A stretch of 64,000 nucleotides of DNA from Phoronis australis (GCA_002633005.1 NMRA01000091.1:983147-1047146); one strand, 5' to 3'. Positions 21,586 to 33,980 are shown, counted from the first letter of the stretch. Translations and numbers: made by a program. The notes: generated by a model not told the origin, from the sequence alone.

Positions 21586-24500
21586 AGAGTGACTCCATAT
21601 AAAAACCAACAGGTAGAGTCTATACCCAAAATCACCGATTTTTTTAAACTTAGCACATGAGTTTGGTTTGTTGAGATGTAGAAAAACCTAACTTTTTAAG
21701 AATTTACATTCATTATTTTTCTTTTTATGACTTGTACCTCCATTTTGCACCAAAATTGGGCGTCGAAATAGGCATGTTTGAATGCATTTTACTAGCATGT
21801 GTGGTAAGGTCAAAACAAATGAATAATGCGAATGGAAAGGCCAATGGCTGAATAATTTAATGGCATAACTTTCAAAATCCATTTTTAAATTTGTACGTTT
21901 TGAATTTGTGAGGCAAAAACGGCTATTTTTCAGGTTTTCACTGAGGCCATTTTCGGCCAAATTTGTCATTCTGTAGCAGCCGTAACGCACCTTTCCTGAA
22001 AATGACTTTATAATAATTTGTTCAGTCATTCTTAACCTGTTCATAATCTAAAATAAAAAATCTTGCCTCTGATGTAGTTTTTGCGTACGAAGCATTACAC
22101 GAACTGCACTGCGTCCTTTTGCATGTTCTCAGTTGCCTCTGCTGCCAATAGGGGGCTCTTGGAACATATAATTAGCTTGCGAAACACGACATAAAAACCT
22201 TGTATTTTGGAGAAAAGGCAGACAGCATTATTAAGTGCAATTCTCTGAAAACGGCATTGAGGATTATTGCTTATTACAAAATAAATGTACGTAAATCAAC
22301 TGGCAAGCGTGCTTATAAATGATATATGGCGCTGCTTTTGTTTACGTGGAGACTGAAGAGCATCTAGAATAAGAGCAGTAACACGAGGACCTTGCTATAT
22401 TTCATGACTTCGCGAGATATTGCCCTGCATTTTAAATGAGAATATGTGGTTTTGGATAGGTTTTAGAGAGGTTCTAGTGTTACTGAACTCACCCCTGCCT
22501 TGTTTTCTATCTGCCTTGTTCGTGCCACAGGCAAAGGAAAGCACCCAAGGTGGATATGGCCCCCTAGTGTTCAATGCAAAAAATCCTTCAACTTGTCAAT
22601 AGTCATTGTAACTTTGGGTTCATATCGAAATGTCCCTGCTGGTTGCTACAAATTTTAGTCGCCACCAGTCGCCAAAAATCTGATGTTCCCCCTCCCACAC
22701 ATCGAGCACCTTAACGCTGAATATTTCTGCCAGTGTGATCATCAGTGGTATAAAAAGGTACACATTCACATTCTCAGTCAATAGAAAATAATTCACGAGA
22801 GACAATTTTATTAATGACTCATTTATGACAGACATGAAGTAAACAGATGTAACGGTCTTGACTTCATATATCACACATCGTGGTATGCTACAAAACTAGG
22901 CTAAACGTTGAGCTCATTTACCACTTCACTCAATAAATCTGACGACATAACAGCATCTTCAGCAGAAATAGCATCGTAATAAACATTGCTGCAGACAACC
23001 TCGAAAAAATCCACCAATCTGCGATTCACTTAACATCACAGGTAAACAGTTTCCCAGTGGGTTCTCGTAAAGTTTTCTCCATTTTGGCACTTCCGAGGGT
23101 TAACGTTTTTACCTGAATTATCTTCTTCATCGAATATGTTTGTCAGAAAGTTCTTAACCTTTGCTGAAAATCTTGTTGACATTTTATCTTTTTTCAATGC
23201 CTAACCTATTGCTTCAGCATTCGTCTCATCCACACTGTACTCTGAGGCTGCCTCAAATGACGCTCCGGTTCTTGCATCTGAGAGCATTTCTGACCACTTT
23301 CGTGCGATATGGTCATACGTGGTTTCCCTCAGTAAATGTTCAGTGTGGTTACCCACATCCAAATGCTGACCTAGTTCTGCGTCTGTAGCAAAAATTTCGA
23401 GTAACCTTGCTGGGTACAAGGGAACTTTTGGTGAGGCTCTTCACTAGATCCAATGCCAACCTTAACTCCTGGTGTTGAAAATCCGCCATGTCTAGAGATA
23501 TTAGTGTATTTTAGAGAAATAGGTTTCCCATTTTCTCAGTATTTGTAAGAACTTACCGTCACCTACATGAAATGATCTCCACACGCGAATTCCTTGGGTG
23601 GAATAGTGGGAATTTGGGAATGTGCTTATACCAGGAACTGAGTACTTTGGAAAAGACTTTGTTGCATCAACTGAACATGCATACACATAACATCCCTTCA
23701 CACGGCCACTGGAAAGTAGTGCTTCTTTCAAATCCAGAAAGTTTATGATATTATTACTTTCGGCTACAAAGTACTTTGCATGTTGTTTGAGTGGAGCGAT
23801 CTTGCGATCACAGAGATCCTTTCCATTCTGACTTTCACTTAAGTCATATCTCTAAACAGAAATGCCGGTAGAATTTGACAAGGCTGCTACGTTCAGGAGG
23901 AGAGGAGCAGAGTGGTAACATCCAGCATTACCTGACTCTTCCATGACTGGTCCTGTTCAGTCAGAAATTCACCGACTCTGGGTAGTACGAGTCCGTACTC
24001 TGGCACAGGTCTTGCTTTGTGAGGTACTTTCCTGTATCTCAAATGTTCAGTGGTGTCTTTGACATAACTCACTAAAGCACAAAGCTTTTGTGATCGGATT
24101 TTATGCAGAATAAACTCTAAAGGAACATGAAGACCCATCGTCCGCCATTTTGTCTTTTTAAAATGCACTTGCTTCTCTCAAAACCAGTCATTACAAATGT
24201 CAATTCTTACTCCCTTAATCTTAAAGGCATTTATTTCCATTTAAAAGTTCTACAGTGTGTTTAAATTAACCTCATAATATAAAAGAAATGAAAGAATACA
24301 AGAGGGTTACACGTACATTTTTATATATCCTCATGCTTAACCTCAACTGAATCCCTCAGTGGGCAAAGGTCATCGGGTTCAGTTTTGATACTAGCCGCGT
24401 AATAAACCCGAAAACATCTTGTTTTCATTTGAAAGAGTTTAGGCTTGGTTTCTATAACTATTTAAAGCAGACTTCTTGCCTAAAAGTTTGTTCAAATGGC

Positions 24501-25075
24501 CGGTCTGTAAACTCTGCTCGTCATTTCCAAACTAAGAAAATAGACAGTTTTGCAAGACAATTTTCACTTAAGTGCAAAGTTGAGGCAAGATTTTTTATTG
24601 CTTAGTCATCAAGACTAACTCTTTAACTTTATGTTCAAAACGTCACATAAGTCTACAAGGTGTTTTATGGCAGTAAGAAGGTCACAAAAATGGCCACAAA
24701 ATTAGCCCCAAAACGTGGTCTGTGGATTATCTCCCCTGTCTAGCACAAAACTGTTAGATTTTAATAAATGACACAGAATTATGCACAGCATACGTTGGTT
24801 ATTTCAGCCACAAAAATATAGCTTTTGGTCTATTTTGTATGTTACTCATTTTTGTTGCTGAAAACATGCGATTTTTGAGACGGCTAATATGCCCAATTGC
24901 GCCAATTTGTATTATCATGCTCCAGCGGCGAAATTAGGGGTCATTGAGTGCACAAAATTTGGCATTTGGGTTTTTGTTAGGATACCTACCCATGTACAAA
25001 AAATGAAGTTGTTTTAAATTTTGACGTATAGACTGATTTTTGAAAATCTACTGGTTATTATATGGACTGCCTCTT
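21586..25075. mobile_element. Candidate TTAA-flanked DNA transposon, about 3.5 kb
   Basis: The left end reads TTAA then GAGTGACTCCATATAAAAAC. The right end reads, inverted, GAGGCAGTCCATATAATAACC and is followed by TTAA (25076-25079). The two ends are diverged inverted repeats, sharing TCCATATAA.AACCA and GTCTATAC further in, and both abut TTAA, as in Kolobok or piggyBac elements. The minus strand inside (22620-24170) has several open segments, one ending in a good splice donor. The alternative is two unrelated single ends of the same family lying face to face. Confidence 0.45.
23557..24168 (-). pseudogene. Unrecognised minus-strand exon-like segments inside the TTAA element
   Basis: Two open segments on the minus strand: 24168-23893 (91 codons) and about 23750-23557. 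The second ends at a consensus donor GTAAGT (complement of 23551-23556) after GGTGACG. A further frame lies at 23419-23201. I do not recognise the protein. The position inside an inverted-repeat element suggests a decayed transposase gene, but there is no motif to prove it. Confidence 0.3.
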
Positions 25076-25134
25076 AAACATTGAAGTTTACTGCAAATTT
25101 TGTGCAAGCAATTTTTCACCTATTCTTGAGAACA

Positions 25135-25615
25135 CTTTTCACCAAAAAAAATTCCTGCAACTTTCCTGCAAACACTTTTTCACCAATGAATAAAGTTTCC
25201 TGCAACTTTCCCGCAAACACTTTTTCACTAATAAAGTTTCCTGCAACTTTTCCCCAAACAATTTTTCACCAATAAAGTTTCCTGCAACTTTCCCGAAAAC
25301 ACTTTTTAACCAATAAAGTTTCATTCAACTTTCCCGCAGTTTTTCACCAATGTTTCCTGCAACTTTACCTCTAACACTTTTTTATCAGTAAAGTTTCCTG
25401 CAACTTTCCTGCAAAAATTTTTCAATCACCAAGTTTGCCGCAACATTCCTGCAAACTTCAGTGTTTGCAGCAAGGTTGCCGCAATGTGTGCGGCTGAGTT
25501 GCGGGTAGTGGCAAACTCCTGCAAACTTTGCAGCTGGTTTGCTGCAAACAAAATTGTTTGCCGCAAGCTTGCGACATGTTTGCTGCAAGCTTGCGGCAAA
25601 CATGGTCTTTTGGTA
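25135..25615. repeat. GCAA-rich minisatellite, about 41-bp units grading to shorter ones
   Basis: Repeated 'tttcctgcaactttcccgcaaacactttttcaccaataaag' type units from 25135 to about 25440, with deletions and substitutions. These pass into shorter 'tttgc.gcaagcttgcggcaaac' units up to 25600. Minus-strand lysine/leucine-rich frames here are repeat artefacts. Confidence 0.85.
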
Positions 25616-26147
25616 TGGGAGTTGTTCTGCTGATGGTGTATGTGGGAATAGTGGTGGTGATTCTTATGGCTCGGTGAGATGGCGATGCTTATTATGGTTG
25701 TAATGGTCATGACAGTGGTGACGGAGTTGGCGACAGTGAATATAGTGGTGTTGTTCTTAATGAGGTTGATGACAACTGTTTTGTCACTTCCTTTGCTTAC
25801 ATCGACAACAATCCCACCTAATATCTAATAAATGGTTCTTGGACATAGGAATCTTTCAAAAGCATGATTGTCATCTTGTTCTTTCCAGATAAGTAATTAT
25901 CAAAGGTATTCGTTGTGGAACTGTTATGCGAACTCAATTAACAGCTCTGACAATCCAACTCTCAGAGCCTGCAAGAACGGTGTTCTTGAGAGTTAGCTCT
26001 TCACCATTCGGCAAAGCAAACAAATTGAGGTCTACTCAATTCAAACGGTTTTTGTGATGTGATGTGGACCTATGGCCGAATCAATTATTCACCGTCATTC
26101 TCTAATCTACACTCCGCATGTTTTGAACTAGTCTGGTGTCCTGGTAG
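25616..26147 (+). other. End of intron E5-E6
   Basis: GGTGATGG-rich sequence to about 25780, similar in flavour to the 18.4 kb minisatellite, then ordinary intron sequence up to the acceptor tcctggtag. Confidence 0.5.
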
Positions 26148-26304
26148 GTAAAGATTGCCTAGATACTTCACCGGCATGTGGTGCCAATCATATGCTCGGA
26201 CTGTGTGGACTAGAGCCCGAGTCGATGAAAAAGGATTGTAAGAAGACATGTGGATTTTGCACGCCAACCAAATACAAACAAGCTTTACATGATGCAAATA
26301 CAAG
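26148..26304 (+). CDS. ShKT exon E6 (one domain, phase 1-2)
   Basis: One ShKT domain (KDCLD, PAC, GLC, KDC, then TCGFC), then a short polar tail (TPTKYKQALHD). The donor gtttgt at 26305 leaves two bases (AG) of a codon. That matches the next exon, which supplies A to make Arg, so this is the only phase 2 junction in the gene. The domain has a short C1-C2 interval and no aromatic before C4. The acceptor tcctggtag is modest; a nearby tag at 26130 is also possible, but the phase would not fit. Confidence 0.82.
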
Positions 26305-27166
26305 GTTTGTTAATATTTTCATGGAAAGCATTTCTCGGCACAGTAGGCTGCTTATCCAAGACCTGTAATGATTGCTTTGGCAACCTGCACCTCGCCAATG
26401 CGACTACGAAAAAAAAAAAACAAGTCGCCGCTGCCAGTATCAAAGGAAATACATGTAAGGCATTAATTGAGTCGCAATCAACCTCAAAATTTGTGGTGAT
26501 TTCAAATCATTCATTCAGCCGCAACTTATCATGTCTTCCGCATCTGTGGAGGAATAACACTTAAGTAACCATGAGGTTAAGATGAATTTGCCACTGTATT
26601 AAAAATGGCGGTGTATCCATTATTTACAGTCCGTTGTTACCTGCCTTCGTGTGCTAGTAACTAATGTTAATATATCTCCTTATGTCAAATGGGTGTTGTA
26701 TTGATTATCGACAAAGCTCGAACGCAATGCATCTTAAAGTGGTCTGGGGCACGAACCACGGACTAAATTACAATCCTTAAAGTGATACTGTGCAACAGAA
26801 AAAACATTCAACGACTTTACCTGATATTTTTACTGTTTGCTGGTAATGTAAAACTTTTGAATTTCTGTTGAAGTCAAAGCATTTAGTTATAAATTTCAAG
26901 ACAATCGTTTGTCAGCTGTTCGTCCCTTCATTGACTTTTGTCTCACAAGGCAAAGCTCGTCTCTTAATTTGAAATTGCTAGACAAAGATTTAGCACATTT
27001 CCCGTATATAGAAAATGCCACGCTCTGACATTTGACTTAAAAAAACACGACGGCGACTTCTAGCAGCCGCCTGATTAAGAGTCAATTGCTTTTCAAAATA
27101 AGTTACAAATGTGTAGTGAATGGATAGCGTGTAATGGCGCCTGACTTTGTTTCCTTCCTGATACAG
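26305..27166 (+). other. Intron between E6 and E7 (phase 2)
   Basis: An 862-base intron. Includes a run of A (26409-26420). No other gene seen. Confidence 0.65.
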
Positions 27167-27303
27167 ATTCTGCAAAGATGACATCGACGTTTCCCTCTAT
27201 GGTGAGAGAACTTGTCAAAAGTATTTTGATCAGGGGGAGTGTGCTAAAAACGAATGGGTACGCAACAACTGCAAAAGAACGTGCGGGAGATGTCTGGACA
27301 TAG
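27167..27303 (+). CDS. ShKT exon E7 (one domain, phase 2-1)
   Basis: Begins with the single base A that completes Arg with E6, then FCKDD, RTC, GEC, NNC and TCGRC: a complete six-cysteine ShKT domain with EW before C4. The acceptor tcctgatacag is good and the donor gtaagt is consensus. Together with E6 it forms a 98-codon phase 1-1 unit, like the two-domain exons E2 and E3 but split by an extra intron. Confidence 0.88.
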
Positions 27304-29017
27304 GTAAGTGCATGTATGGTCTCAGCAAAGAGAGAGCATACATGTACATGTACATGTAGTTTTCTTTAAAAATACCTTAGGTGCCTATTACCTCATCAAG
27401 TATCCAAATACCAGGATGTTAGTGGTCCAAATGCTACATCAGTTTCTGCAATAGAGATACTTGTCAAAGCGAATGTGAATCATAACGCATACGTTATTTC
27501 GCGTGTCGTTTCATGTTGCATTAACAAAAATGGGCTTTGCAACAGCCAAGTTAATGTGAAAGTAAACGAACATTTCGGGAACTGAATAAATGAGCTCAGG
27601 ACATGTCCAGTTATCGTTGTACACATCCGCTAGATAGAAATATATGTTGAATGTGAAAAGTCGTTTCTACGATCTCCTGCGACAAATGCTCTTCGAAAGC
27701 GAAATATATCTTGGATTTAACATAAATAGATGGATGTAACTTAAGCATGTCAAAATGAGCAACACAGAATCATATCTGTTAAAAATTCATTCTAGTTAAA
27801 CGATATCCAGCTCAACTTAGCATTTTAGAACAAGTGCTTTCTTGTAACAAAATCTAAAGAATATTTATGGACCAAAGAATTGTTTTTTATTTTATACTAC
27901 AGCAAAGTAGAAAAATTGAGAACACTATCTCTAAAAAATCTTTTCGTTATCTTACCAGATCAGAATTACAAAGGGGCCACTGGCTTCTCGTTTAAACAGA
28001 AGCGAATAGAGAGGTTCGGTAAAAAGACATGAATGTGAATTTCGACGAAAACTTAATTGCGCGCGTCGATTCACGTGAACAATGGGCTACGCAACAGCTA
28101 AATGTTTAAGTGAATATGAAAGTAAGCGTGAACTGAATAATGAGCACAGGGTGTCCAGTTATTGTGGGCCTATTACATGTAAGCTAATTTACTGCTAATG
28201 CAACTTCTTTCACGTGAAGAAAGTCATTTCCAGTAACTCCTGCGAGAAAGCTGGTTAACTCTTAAAATGCGATCTCAATTTCAATTACAGTTTAAAATTA
28301 CTGGATGCATGTACATTAACCATATAAAAATAACACAGGGTATAATCTGTTAAAAATCCATTCCAGTTCAATGATATTCAGGGAATCTCAGCAGAATAAA
28401 GCTTTTGAAAAAGTGCTTTCCTACAACTTAAGTTAAGTACATTTATAGATAAAACAATCGTGTTCGTTTCGTAGTGAAGCAAAGGAGAAGGACTGAGAAC
28501 CCTATCAAAAATAAGTCTTTTCGATATCTTACCAAATAAGAATTGAAAAGGCAGTGGCGGATGTAGAGGGGGGCCAGGGGGACATGGCCCCCCTGAAATA
28601 TCCCAGATTCCATTCGGCAGTACGGGGTTGCGAATGCCTAAGGGGCAAAATCCTAATAGTATGCCCTGGTCCTCCCTAACCCAAAATCCTGGATCCGCCC
28701 ATGAAAGGGTCACAGGTTTCGTGTTTAAATGACGTGAATATCCCTGTTTTCGCGTGAAATACTCCAACACTATCTGGTTTATGTCACAGCCAACAATGGC
28801 AATCGCTACGCGGAATTATACATGCGTAAAAATTCACATCCACGTCGCTTTGCAAAACTTCTCGTATATCAGAGAGCTTTTGCAAAACCACGTGGACGTG
28901 AATTATGACTCATATAAAATACCGCATCATTCACGCCAATTATCAATTACTAATACTTTTTCTAAAACGTGGATGCTATATTTCGGTTCACACGTCAACA
29001 GAATTGTTATCTTATAG
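27304..29017 (+). other. Intron E7-A1: a diverged tandem duplication, the second unit carrying a MITE
   Basis: About 27470-28005 and 28010-28760 are diverged copies of one another: both contain, in order, 'gcgcgtcg.ttca', 'gaactgaataa.tgagc.cagg..tgtccagttat', 'aagtgctttc', 'tctttt.g.tatcttacca' and 'tttcgtgttt'. A MITE sits in the second copy. Confidence 0.75.
28552..28701. mobile_element. hAT-like MITE
   Basis: About 150 bases with inverted ends (CAGTGGCGGATGTAG at the left; the right end inverted is TGGGCGGATCCAGG), flanked by TGAAAAGG on the left and TGAAAGGG on the right, an 8-base duplication with one mismatch. CAG-type ends and 8-base duplications are typical of hAT elements. The paralogous unit at 27963 shows the uninterrupted site. 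A similar start (CAGAGGCGGATCTACAGG) occurs at 43641 beside an assembly gap. Confidence 0.7.
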
Positions 29018-29200
29018 CACCTCCCGCGCTAGCCAGGAGTCCAGTAATGTACTCGGCTGTTACATGCAGTAATGTTGAAAATATTCACGTGACGAATGAG
29101 GGTGACGATCCGCACTTCGAGTGTCGCTTGTGGGCATCGAGCGGGCATTGCACAGGTGCTGTTGCAGGCCTTTGTAGAAGAACGTGCGAATGTGAAAAAT
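29018..29200 (+). CDS. ShKT exon A1 (first A/B module)
   Basis: A 183-base phase 1-1 exon (acceptor atcttatag, donor gtaagt). A 16-residue Pro/Ala-rich linker (PPALARSP) precedes an ShKT domain with a long C1-C2 loop (VTCS...PHFEC), then LWASSGHC, GLC, RTCEC. C5 and C6 are one residue apart (CEC), unlike the two-residue spacing in B exons. The exon ends EK plus a single T, which joins the GC of the next exon to make a cysteine that serves as C1 of the B1 domain, only two residues after C6 of A1. Confidence 0.88.
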
Positions 29201-31049
29201 GTAAGTGTCCGCTGGCTGGTGTCCGTGCACATGTTATCATTATTTCGATCAGACAGAACCCACCACAAGATCTTTTCCAACATCGCTTAACTTAGCGAGA
29301 AAATTAATATTCTGATAGTCTCATAACTAACTTTGAGTGTTAGTTAAATACATACAAGTTTCCTAGTAAAGATCTTTGTTGAAAAAGGATACTATTCTAA
29401 TAGTACTATGGCGACTAGTATCGGCGTGTTATCGTTATAAGGCCGTTGTGTATATTATTTTTGTATTATTATTCACAGATAACGCCGTCTTAAGATCAAA
29501 CGCCGTCCTTTTAATGAAGGTCTATCATATTTATTTTGTCGATAGAACCATTCTTTGTTGATTGGCCCGAATCCCTTGATACTGATGTCAATTCAGAATC
29601 TTGTCTTATTTCCTTTGTGAATAGTTTATACTTCAAATTTTATGGAGATGCAACGATACAATTGCCTTGCTCCTCCCAAACGAGGGAAGACCATGTCTAA
29701 AAGGGGCCTGACCCCTTAATATCAAAAGGCTAAATGTCATTAACAACCACGTTTGACGCTCGGCAAGGATAATTTTACAGGAGGTTTTATCTAAATGTAT
29801 TGATCCACTGTAGGCCATATTGAAAGACCTTTGAATCTCGCTTTACTAATGTCTGCCCTTTTTTCGAACCGAGTTCTCTTCATGGTAACTGTTGCAGAAT
29901 CTGAATGCATTGCGCATTATTGAAGAGAAAGCCAGTCATAATTGTGACAGCATTTGAGCAGCCGATGGGCAGTGCAATGTAAATCACTTTGCGTCAAAAA
30001 TTGTTGGCTCGCTAAGGGCGCATTGCGCGGTCCTAAGTAAGCTGTGTACTTAAATAAGATACATTCGATTGTGAGATCCCGCAGGTAATCAACTCCGTGA
30101 TTAGGCCCTCTGATCATGACCGGCCCCTTAAAAGTTATCTGTAAAAATATTAAAGGTGAATCCAAGGATGCATTTAAGGGGACCACCCCAAGGTCTGGTA
30201 ACTGACAGTTATTTTTTTCCCATGTTTCTCTGTGGGTCTTCTCCCAACAGTCCAGTCCCCACGTTTATTCAAGTTGCCACCGTGTTATCCCGTCGCCTGA
30301 ATATTTTCGAGGAAATGGTGGCCACGTGCCTCACGGCTACCGCTTCCTATGAACCTGGCACTTCTTGAAGCATACCATAGAGTCGATCACGCGTGACTGA
30401 AATTGCAAAGTGCACGCTTGTGAGTTGTTTGGATTCAATTTTCCGGTTTCTTACTGTGAACCATAGGTCTTAGTGTACATCATAGGCATTTTGTTTAATG
30501 CAAACGAACGAAAGTTCAGCACTTTATTCACCAAACAGGTTTCAAAGGTTTGCCGTCAAATCGCCCTTAAGGTTGTCAAAATGTATTTTTGGTCATACAT
30601 GCATTTTGTGCGGATATGTAACACAATAAATATTGCAGCACTGTTCATTTGGGCAATTGTGACACACAGATCAAAAAAGTACGGCCCTAAAAGGCACCCA
30701 TCCCTTGGCGATGGTGAACAATTTGGTTTCCCAGAAGAAAATGGTTGTTTTCACATAATCGAATAATTTTTAAAGTCAAATGTAGATTGTCAAAGGCATG
30801 GCACACTTCACACATTTATCAGGTTGTGTGGACTACAATATTTTTTTCCATATAAATCAAAACGTACATGCAGCGCTAAAGATCTTTTGGGCTGTGGAAC
30901 TATTATGATTATTTACATACAAAATGGGTCAACATCCACCTAATGGCTAGACTCTACCCACATTCTGTATGCTGTGGGCCTCAATGCAATTGATGCGATC
31001 TCAAAAAGTGCTTTGTGTTTGCTTAGTAGTTAACCCGTTTCAATGTCAG
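29201..31049 (+). other. Intron A1-B1
   Basis: A 1849-base phase 1 intron. Nothing else recognised in it; the 97-codon frame at 30473-30766 has no supporting features. Confidence 0.65.
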
Positions 31050-31181
31050 GCTACGACGTCGACGAAAGACATTGTCGTGCCAAAGCTGAGAAGGGAGGTT
31101 GTTCCCCAAAGTCACAGGATGATAAGACCTGGATGAATGTTCACTGCCGAAAGACGTGTGGACTTTGCAGAAGTAATGGAG
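31050..31181 (+). CDS. ShKT exon B1
   Basis: A 132-base phase 1-1 exon (acceptor aatgtcag, donor gttcgt, which is weak). Read alone it has five cysteines (RHC, GGC, VHC, TCGLC). The sixth, C1, is made by the split codon T|GC with exon A1, giving C-YDVD. Hallmarks of the B type: a YDVD/FDVD block right after C1, WM before C4, and KTCGLC at the end. The C3-C4 interval is longer than in most other domains here (SPKSQDDKTW). Confidence 0.88.
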
Positions 31182-31750
31182 GTTCGTTAATAAAAACATT
31201 TGTTTCTACTGTCACCTACCAACCTAAATAATTTCCCACTATCATGGCACAAAGTTTGGCAAACCCGTATACTTCGAAATTCTTCTATGCATCCCTAAGG
31301 CGGTATACTCCACCAAATCGATCTAACTGGGGTTTTGTAGATTATCTGGTTGGTTTGACAACCACTTTACGCTTAAAAGGTAGACAATTTTTGTTTAGCA
31401 GGCGCATTTGGTAGAGTTTGACACCATCTTGCAATTTGAGAGGGGTCCGAGTGTAACAAACTGGACAAGCTTCGTCAAAACCGTGCCAACGACTAACATA
31501 TGCTCAACAAATATAATTGTCTGTTTTATTCAAATTTTAAGGCAATGAAATATAATTTTGATGAAATTTCAGTAGCAGCCTGGTTTGACTGTTTTAAGTT
31601 GATGTTAACTATTCATTTGAGAACGTTGGCCCAGGTGGTGAAAAAATACAGTCACAATGGGGCTTCGTTGTCTGTAAACAGGACGGATTGAATCACGTAG
31701 TCTTACATACGATAAGTAGCTGGCTCTTATTTACAATGATCTTCTCACAG
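31182..31750 (+). other. Intron B1-A2
   Basis: A 569-base phase 1 intron, the shortest in the A/B part. No other content noticed. Confidence 0.7.
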
Positions 31751-31948
31751 TTCCCCAGTATGCCCCAGCCAGAGCTCCAGTAAAGATCAATACTTCATCA
31801 CCGGGTACCGATTGCAGCACTGCTACAAATAATCATGTCTCGAAAGGACTAGATCCCGACTCTGAGTGCAAAATTTGGGCCGCAGATGGACATTGTTCGA
31901 CATCTTACGTTAAGGAAGAATGCAAGAAAACCTGTGAATGCTGCAAAT
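31751..31948 (+). CDS. ShKT exon A2
   Basis: A 198-base phase 1-1 exon (acceptor ttctcacag, donor gtaaga). Linker of about 20 residues rich in Pro, Ala and Ser (YAPARAP), then an A-type domain: TDCS, DSEC, WAADGHC, EEC, KTCEC. An extra cysteine follows C6 directly (CECCK), so with the split-codon cysteine the end reads C-E-C-C-K-C. The exon ends in T, completing Cys with the GT of B2. Confidence 0.87.
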
Positions 31949-33980
31949 GTAAGATATGTTATTGCTTAGTCATGTAAACATGATGGCGGAGACTCAATTG
32001 GGAAAAAGGTCAGGGCCATCAATTGCGAAATGTCGAAACTACTTCCAGATTCTTCAACTGTCGTTGATTCACGTCTACTTCATGTATGTGTGTGTGTACA
32101 TGTATATATTTGTTTACCGCGGTGGACTCATTATAAACTCTACTTAAATACAACACGGTTGTTAACAATAACTACATAACGTTTTTGCTTCACTATATTG
32201 AAATAGCTGTATGACAACTGATATACATGTACTTTTAGCTGAATGGCGTTTGTTTTCTAACTTCTATATCGAGTTGTGCACTTTACATTTATGGTCGCTT
32301 CTGTCTTTAGATAAAATATTTTCATTTATTAGGGTCTTCTTAAGTTGTAACTGCCCGGGGGATGGTAGAAATTCAACATTTTAACATAAGAGAGGTATTA
32401 CTTTGGTGGTCTGTATTTTACATGAAAAAATGATAATTCATTTTTTCTGCTATATGGTTTTGCTTGCCTCAGACAAAATGGCCTCAAGCAACTTCAAGGT
32501 GGGAAGTAAAATTTTAGAAGACCATGAGATTGTTCAATTTTGTTGATATGCTACCAGGTTGTATATACTTCTAAACCCAATTTAAACGTTTCTTGAAATG
32601 TATTTTCTTGGAAGCCATTGCAATGTTGGAATAAATTGAATTTTTTGCACTTTGGAAAGAATAATTGTCTATTAACAGAAATATACAAATATTGGATTTC
32701 TCGCAAGTATAAATAGTAGTTGACAATGTTTCCAAAATATCTACTAGTTAATATTGAACACCTCTTTTCATAAACCTATAAACTTTAAATCGAATTGGGC
32801 TGCAATTTAAAATTAATCGTCATTTTCTTGCTATGAATCTCTCAAACAGTAAGTAAACCACTTGTCTTTCAAGTCAAATTTTCAGCAAATTAACAATTAC
32901 GAACATTATTCTTACACGTTGATGACAAGTTAGAATAATTCCTCAGATGTTTTGTCTTGTGTTGTGTGGACACGATTTCATGAACATTTTAGTCAAAATA
33001 CGGAGGTCAGGGAAGTTGGTTCCGATTTCAGAAACAACTCTTATGTTTTAAAAGGTCAGACGCTTGTTTTATTTCATTGAACATGCTCTTCTTTATATCA
33101 TGTTTAGGCAACATCAAACTGAACGTGGTTTATTCAATGATAAGCAATAAGACTTATCTTTATGGGGTCATAATCATGTTAATTTCTAAACATGTAGACC
33201 AGGGCGCCAATAGTCATAAGCTTGTAGTTTAAAATGGCCCCATGTTTGTCGAGGTGCTAATTAGTGCCAAATCATAATAATCGGACAGCTTCAGGGAAAC
33301 GCTCTTAAGTGCAAGTGCGTTGGCCACCAGAGGTCACGCTTCCATGCTATCGTGAAAATGCAGGCGGCGACTGGGGAGGAGGAACGTAAGTAGCGGCCAG
33401 GCAAATGGATGGCACCCATTCAGGGTGGCAACTAGTAAATGGAAACGGGGAAGACATGGTTGGAGATTGAAGTTGGGTGTATAAAAAACCCACGCTACAC
33501 TCGCATGTAATTGTAGGAAAACGCACTAAAACTCTTTGTCGTTCCAGTTTGCTTTTAGCAATTCTAATCAAAGCATTCCTGTCGTTTACCTTCAAAAATG
33601 TAATTAAATGTTGCCGAAATATTTTGAAAAAGTAAAATATAATGTTTACAATGTAGCCAATTTCTGAAAACATAAGCAACGTTACCAGGTCCATGGAACA
33701 AAGAACATAAAAACGTTCATCGGAAAATGATACGTGCGACAACCTACCAATTCTTGGATGGTTGAATTGCCATATGTTAACGACATGCTAAGCTACGCAA
33801 GCATTTCAAGGCGAAGACAACCTTGTCCATGTCATTTTGAGCTAAAATAGGGTTGCTTGGTTATCCTAGACATATTTTCCACTTAATTACAGCTTTTCGT
33901 AATTGTATTAATTACTCGTCCGCTACTCCAGAAGTGACGTTTTAGGAGGCAAGCATTTCGCGCCAATTTCTTTTCATATA
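31949..33980 (+). other. Intron A2-B2, first part; nothing recognised
   Basis: AT-rich sequence with no supported gene. The 131-codon minus frame at 33347-33742 shows no domain features. Confidence 0.5.

Noticed and set aside
33347-33742. 131-codon minus-strand frame
   Set aside because: No domain, no splice context and ordinary intron composition; length alone is not enough.
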